Of a DNA stretch of 64,000 bases, positions 59,074-64,000 are shown piece by piece. The translations under genes were made by a program, and so were the position numbers. The notes under the pieces were generated by a model, which worked only from the letters and a program-made list of their open reading frames with translations, was not told where the DNA came from and ran no database searches. The DNA is from Hyphomicrobiaceae bacterium (GTDB lineage: Bacteria; Pseudomonadota; Alphaproteobacteria; Rhizobiales; Hyphomicrobiaceae). Position 1 is the stretch's first letter, and the number at the start of each line of letters is the position of its first letter. The DNA is taken from the NCBI GenBank assembly GCA_020638035.1, contig JACKJI010000004.1, positions 62,001 to 126,000 on the forward strand. The letters run 5' to 3'.

Positions 59074-60195
59074 ATGAGCAGACGCGTACGCGAACACTAT
59101 GAGGCGATGGCGGCGGCGGGAGAGATCGAGCCCGACGCGGCACAGCGGCTCGTCGCGGATCGCCTCGATGCCTTGGCCGGGGACCTGGAGCGCTGGTCGC
59201 CGGCAGGAAAGGGACTATTTGCCCGCTTCCAGCGCCGCGCCGAGACCGGGCCCAAAGGGCTCTACATCCACGGTAGCGTCGGCCGCGGAAAGACGATGCT
59301 GATGGATCTCTTCTACGAGAACGTGCGGTTTCAGCCGAAGCGACGAAACCACTTTCACGAGTTCATGGCGGAAGCGCACGAGCGCATCGCCGAGGCGCGC
59401 AAGGGCCACGACGGTGATCCGATTCCGCGCGTGGCCGCCGATATGGTCGGCGCTCCCGGGCTGTTGTGCTTTGATGAGCTGCATGTCACCGATATCGCCG
59501 ACGCCATGATCCTCGGGCGTCTCTTCAAGGTCGTGTTCGAGCGTAAGGCCGTGGTGGTGGCCACCTCCAACGCGATGCCGGACGAACTTTACCGCAACGG
59601 CCTCAATCGCCAGCTGTTCCTGCCGTTCATCGACCTCATCGAGGACAACATGGCGGTGACGGAGCTCGATTCGGCCAAAGACTTCCGCCTCGACAAGATG
59701 GCGGGGCAGCCGCTCTACTTCACACCTTCTGACGGGGTGGCGCAGGCGGCCATGGACGGTCACTGGGAGCGGCTCACTAGCCACCATGCGGCTGCGCCGG
59801 CGGTGCTGGAGGTGAAAGGTCGACGATTGACGGTGCCGGCGGCGGCGGCCGGCGTGGCGCGGTTCAGCTTCGAGGAATTGTGCGAGCGGCCGCTGGGCTC
59901 GATTGACTATCTTGCCATCGCGCACGCATTCCATACCGTGCTGATCGATGGCATCCCAGTGATGGGTTCGGCCCGGCGTGACCATGCGCGACGCTTCATC
60001 AACCTGGTCGATACGTTCTACGACAACGGCACGTGCATCGTCGTCTCGGCGGATGCGGAACCGGATCATCTCTATGTGGCCGGAGACGGCGCGGACCTGT
60101 TCACCCGCACCGCTTCGCGACTGATCGAAATGCGCTCGGAAGCCTATGTCGCGCACCGGACCGACCGGGCGACATCGGCACTGGAGACGCTGTGA
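59074..60195 (+). CDS. zapE: cell division ATPase ZapE (AFG1 family)
   Basis: 373 aa from the ATG at 59074. AFG1-like ATPase: Walker A GSVGRGKTMLMDLFY near residue 69, Walker B LLCFDELHVTDIADAM near residue 130, sensor VVATSNAMPDELYRNGLNR. ZapE in E. coli associates with the Z ring and destabilises FtsZ; the yeast relative Afg1 works in mitochondrial protein quality control. It is upstream of mdh with a 281-base gap, the usual zapE-mdh order in alphaproteobacteria. Confidence 0.92.
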   Translation: MSRRVREHYEAMAAAGEIEPDAAQRLVADRLDALAGDLERWSPAGKGLFARFQRRAETGPKGLYIHGSVGRGKTMLMDLFYENVRFQPKRRNHFHEFMAEAHERIAEARKGHDGDPIPRVAADMVGAPGLLCFDELHVTDIADAMILGRLFKVVFERKAVVVATSNAMPDELYRNGLNRQLFLPFIDLIEDNMAVTELDSAKDFRLDKMAGQPLYFTPSDGVAQAAMDGHWERLTSHHAAAPAVLEVKGRRLTVPAAAAGVARFSFEELCERPLGSIDYLAIAHAFHTVLIDGIPVMGSARRDHARRFINLVDTFYDNGTCIVVSADAEPDHLYVAGDGADLFTRTASRLIEMRSEAYVAHRTDRATSALETL

Positions 60196-60476
60196 CGTGA
60201 TCGGCCGGGCGGCGAGTGAATTGCAGTCGCCGGCAGCCGGTTTTCAACCGCGCGGGTCGGCGGGGTGCACTGCGGCCGCGGCGAACGAAACCGACGAAAA
60301 TTCCGAGACTTTCGTTTCATGGACCAGCGTTGCCCTTGAGCGGCCCAAGGTTTCGGGCTAACCAACGCCCACGGCGGTTTGTCGCAGGATCGCTGCAGAT
60401 TTCGGGCCGACGCCGCCCTCGGCGCGCCGCGCCTCGTTTTCATTCATCTCACATCAGCTCAGGGAGAAAGACCCCT

Positions 60477-61442
60477 ATGGCGCGCACGAAGATCGCACTG
60501 ATCGGTGCCGGTATGATCGGTGGCACACTCGCTCATCTCATCGGCTTGAAAGAGCTGGGCGACGTGGTCCTGTTCGACATCGCTGAAGGCATGCCTCAGG
60601 GCAAGTCCCTCGATATCGCGCAATCTGGCGCCGTCGAAGGGTTCAATGCCACTTTGAAGGGTACCAATGCCTATGCCGACATCGAGGGTGCCGCGGTGTG
60701 CATCGTCACTGCCGGCGTGCCTCGCAAACCGGGCATGAGCCGCGACGACCTCCTGGGCATCAATCTCAAGGTGATGGAGCAGGTGGGCGCCGGCATCAAG
60801 AAGTACGCGCCCAACGCGCTCGTCATCGCCGTCACCAATCCGCTCGACGCGATGGTGTGGGCGCTGCAGAAGGCCTCGGGTCTGCCGACCAACAAGGTGA
60901 TCGGCATGGCGGGCGTGCTCGATTCCGGCCGCTTCCGCCACTTCCTCGCCGATGAGTTGAACATCTCCGTGCAGGATGTCACGGCGTTCGTGCTCGGTGG
61001 CCATGGCGACGACATGGTGCCGCTGGTGCGCTATTCGACGATTGCCGGCATTCCGCTGCCCGACGTCGTCAAGATGGGATGGATGAGCCAGGAGCGGGTC
61101 GACCAGATCGTCGACCGCACGCGCAAGGGCGGCGGCGAGATCGTCGGCCTGTTGAAGACCGGCTCGGCCTATTACGCCCCGGCCGCCTCGGCGATCGAGA
61201 TGGCGGAGAGCTATCTCAAGGACAAGAAGCGCATCCTGCCGTGCGCCGCGTATCTCAACGGTGAGTACGGGGTGAAGGACATCTACTGCGGCGTGCCGGT
61301 TGTGATCGGTGCGGGCGGCGCGGAACGTGTCGTCGAGGTCGACTTGAACGGTGCGGAGCGCGAGATGTTCATGAAGTCGGTCAACTCGGTGAAGAACCTC
61401 GTCGAGGCCTGTAAGGGGATCGCGCCGCAGCTCGGCGCCTAA
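60477..61442 (+). CDS. mdh: malate dehydrogenase
   Basis: 321 aa from the ATG at 60477, with AGGGAGAAAG upstream. Rossmann fold: ALIGAGMIGGTLAHL at residues 7-21, Asp in VVLFDIAEG binds NAD. Active-site loop arginines are in VPRKPGMSRDDLLG, and the catalytic His lies in LGGHGDDMVPLVRY. It is the lactate-dehydrogenase-like (type 3) malate dehydrogenase common in alphaproteobacteria. It oxidises malate to oxaloacetate in the TCA cycle. A terminator follows. Confidence 0.96.
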   Translation: MARTKIALIGAGMIGGTLAHLIGLKELGDVVLFDIAEGMPQGKSLDIAQSGAVEGFNATLKGTNAYADIEGAAVCIVTAGVPRKPGMSRDDLLGINLKVMEQVGAGIKKYAPNALVIAVTNPLDAMVWALQKASGLPTNKVIGMAGVLDSGRFRHFLADELNISVQDVTAFVLGGHGDDMVPLVRYSTIAGIPLPDVVKMGWMSQERVDQIVDRTRKGGGEIVGLLKTGSAYYAPAASAIEMAESYLKDKKRILPCAAYLNGEYGVKDIYCGVPVVIGAGGAERVVEVDLNGAEREMFMKSVNSVKNLVEACKGIAPQLGA

Positions 61443-61860
61443 GGTCGAAGCGGCGCGCCCTAGGCGCGCCGTTTTCGCATTCCGGGTGGCAATGGTCGTC
61501 GCTGGTTCGGAGCGGATCTGCAAACGTGATCATCACGGCTGCCGCCGAATGCGAGAAACGAGGCGAAGCCGGTAGCCTAGCGCGCCTCTCCAGCCTATTG
61601 TCCGGCTCCGCCGGGTTGTGGGCCCTGCGGGATAGCTCCCAAGTTCGGGCTTTCCCGCTGATCCCCGTCTGGTATACCATATGCCAATCGATGCGATCCG
61701 ACGGCCGTTCGTGGTCGCGAGGCTGGCGATACCAAGAGAAAAAAATAGGGCGGCCGAGGCAGTCGGCTGGTCCAAGAAGCTACGGCAGCGGCAGGTCTGG
61801 CCTGAATGGACGTGCCGCTCTAACTGACGCGACAACACGCGCATTGGGTGGATCTAAGCG
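61443..61860. other. upstream region of sucC
   Basis: 418 bases between mdh and sucC with no supported gene. It begins with the mdh terminator. A perfect ten-base palindrome TGGTATACCA at 61670-61679 resembles GntR/FCD-type operator cores; this is a weak assignment. The rest should hold the promoter for the suc operon. Confidence 0.45.
61451..61477 (+). terminator. intrinsic terminator after mdh
   Basis: A nine-base stem CGGCGCGCC (61451-61459) with GGCGCGCCG (61463-61471), loop CTA, followed by TTTTCG. It starts eight bases after the mdh stop. Confidence 0.82.
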
Positions 61861-63057
<1,197 letters not shown>

Positions 63058-63063
63058 GCACAC

Positions 63064-63969
63064 ATGTCCATTCTGATCAACAAAGACACCAAGGTTCTGG
63101 TTCAGGGCCTCACCGGCAAGACCGGCACGTTCCATACCGAGCAGGCGCTCGCCTATCACGGCACGAAGATGGTCGGCGGCATCCATCCCAAGAAGGGCGG
63201 TGAGTTCTGGACCGGCAAGGGCGGCGAGCGACTGCCGATCTTCAAGTCGGTGAAGGACGGCGTGAAGGAAACAGGTGCCAACGCGACTGTGGTCTATGTT
63301 CCGCCGGCCGGGGCTGCGGAAGCGATCATCGAGGCCATCGACGCTGAAGTGCCGCTGATCGTGGCGATCACCGAGGGCGTGCCGGTGATGGACATGGTGC
63401 ATGTGAAGGCACGACTGGAGAAATCAAAGTCGCGGCTTGTTGGCCCGAACTGCCCGGGCGTGCTGACGCCCAACGAGTGCAAGATCGGCATCATGCCGGG
63501 CAACATCTTCAAGAAGGGCTCGGTTGGCATCCTTTCGCGCTCAGGCACGCTGACCTATGAAGCCGTGTTCCAGACGACCAACGAAGGTTTGGGTCAAACG
63601 ACAGCCGTCGGCATCGGTGGAGATCCAGTGAAGGGGACGGAGTTCATCGACGTTCTCGACCTCTTCCTCGACGATCCGGAGACTCAATCGATCATCATGA
63701 TCGGCGAGATCGGTGGATCGGCCGAAGAGGATGCGTCGGCTTGGCTTATCGAGCAGGCGAAAAAGGGCCGTAAGAAGCCGATGGCAGGCTTCATCGCCGG
63801 TCGCACGGCACCCCCCGGTCGGACGATGGGCCATGCTGGCGCCGTCATCTCGGGCGGCAAGGGCGGCGCCGACGATAAGATCGCGGCGATGGAAGCGGCG
63901 GGCATCCGGGTGTCGAAGTCTCCCGCCAAGCTCGGCAAGACTCTGGTCGACGTTCTGAAGGGGAACTGA
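63064..63969 (+). CDS. sucD: succinyl-CoA synthetase alpha subunit
   Basis: 301 aa. CoA-binding Rossmann domain starts with VQGLTGKTGTFHTEQAL; the phosphohistidine loop is in GFIAGRTAPPGRTMGHAGA, where the active-site His is H-A-G-A. It forms a heterodimer or heterotetramer with SucC and catalyses substrate-level phosphorylation from succinyl-CoA. The reading frame ends 31 bases before the window edge and is complete. Confidence 0.96.
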   Translation: MSILINKDTKVLVQGLTGKTGTFHTEQALAYHGTKMVGGIHPKKGGEFWTGKGGERLPIFKSVKDGVKETGANATVVYVPPAGAAEAIIEAIDAEVPLIVAITEGVPVMDMVHVKARLEKSKSRLVGPNCPGVLTPNECKIGIMPGNIFKKGSVGILSRSGTLTYEAVFQTTNEGLGQTTAVGIGGDPVKGTEFIDVLDLFLDDPETQSIIMIGEIGGSAEEDASAWLIEQAKKGRKKPMAGFIAGRTAPPGRTMGHAGAVISGGKGGADDKIAAMEAAGIRVSKSPAKLGKTLVDVLKGN

Positions 63970-64000
63970 CCAAATCGATCTGGGTAATTAATACCCATCG

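Overview
The window is a GC-rich alphaproteobacterial chromosome segment, most likely from the order Hyphomicrobiales and possibly a Hyphomicrobium-like genus (the genus is a guess from gene order and protein character). It is almost entirely vertically inherited core genome. I see no prophage, insertion sequence, CRISPR array or tRNA/rRNA gene.

The main structural point is that the window appears to contain the chromosomal replication origin and its centromere. The gene-free interval 8610-9030 lies between divergent ppsR (the RP001/DUF299 gene) and hemE, the place where alphaproteobacterial oriC is known to sit. Genes to the left (dnaQ, coaE, aroE, maf, ppsR) run leftward. Genes to the right (hemE, hemJ, rho, mnmE, mnmG, rsmG, parA, parB) run rightward. 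Five parS-like 14-15/16 matches to TGTTTCACGTGAAACA flank mnmG, one of them inside the rsmG reading frame, just upstream of parA-parB.

Layout. 1-8.6 kb: smr, mltA, timA-like, fxsA, secB, then the leftward operon ppsR-maf-aroE-coaE-dnaQ. 8.6-19.5 kb: oriC candidate, hemE, a sulfotransferase gene, hemJ, rho with a C-rich leader, mnmE-mnmG-rsmG-parA-parB. 19.5-29.9 kb: hisE-coaA, a hypothetical protein with an AT-hook-like motif, adenosine kinase, holA, lptE, leuS, a YggS-type PLP protein and a conserved hypothetical. 30-38.3 kb: ammonium transporter with a possible sigma-54 promoter, a DUF2147 protein, aminotransferase, ftsK, lolA, and a structured intergenic stretch that may encode a small RNA. 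38.3-45 kb: a cyclic-nucleotide-binding protein, a MarR regulator, two tandem YciB/IspZ-family membrane proteins, ftsY, mtaB, dapF. 45-55 kb: methyltransferase, PQQ-type sugar dehydrogenase, DUF2189 membrane protein, radical SAM protein, a divergent tyrosinase-like protein, a CBS-domain protein, and a leftward envelope cluster (META protein, solitary amino-acid binding protein, L,D-transpeptidase). 55-64 kb: sdhB without its partner subunits, an H1-like basic protein beside an AT-rich palindromic stretch, a low-molecular-weight phosphatase-like protein lacking its catalytic arginine, a GNAT acetyltransferase, zapE, mdh, sucC and sucD.

Functionally the window joins replication and segregation (oriC, parS/ParAB, DnaQ, HolA, FtsK), tRNA modification and translation (MnmEG, RsmG, MtaB, LeuS), protein export and envelope biogenesis (SecB, FtsY, LolA, LptE, MltA, L,D-transpeptidase), haem synthesis (HemE, HemJ), cofactor synthesis (CoaA, CoaE) and the lower TCA cycle (SdhB, Mdh, SucCD). 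The items most worth following up are the origin/centromere region, the structured RNA-like stretch at 37.9-38.3 kb, the tyrosinase-like protein, the two-part amino-acid-binding protein next to the L,D-transpeptidase, and the catalytically altered phosphatase.
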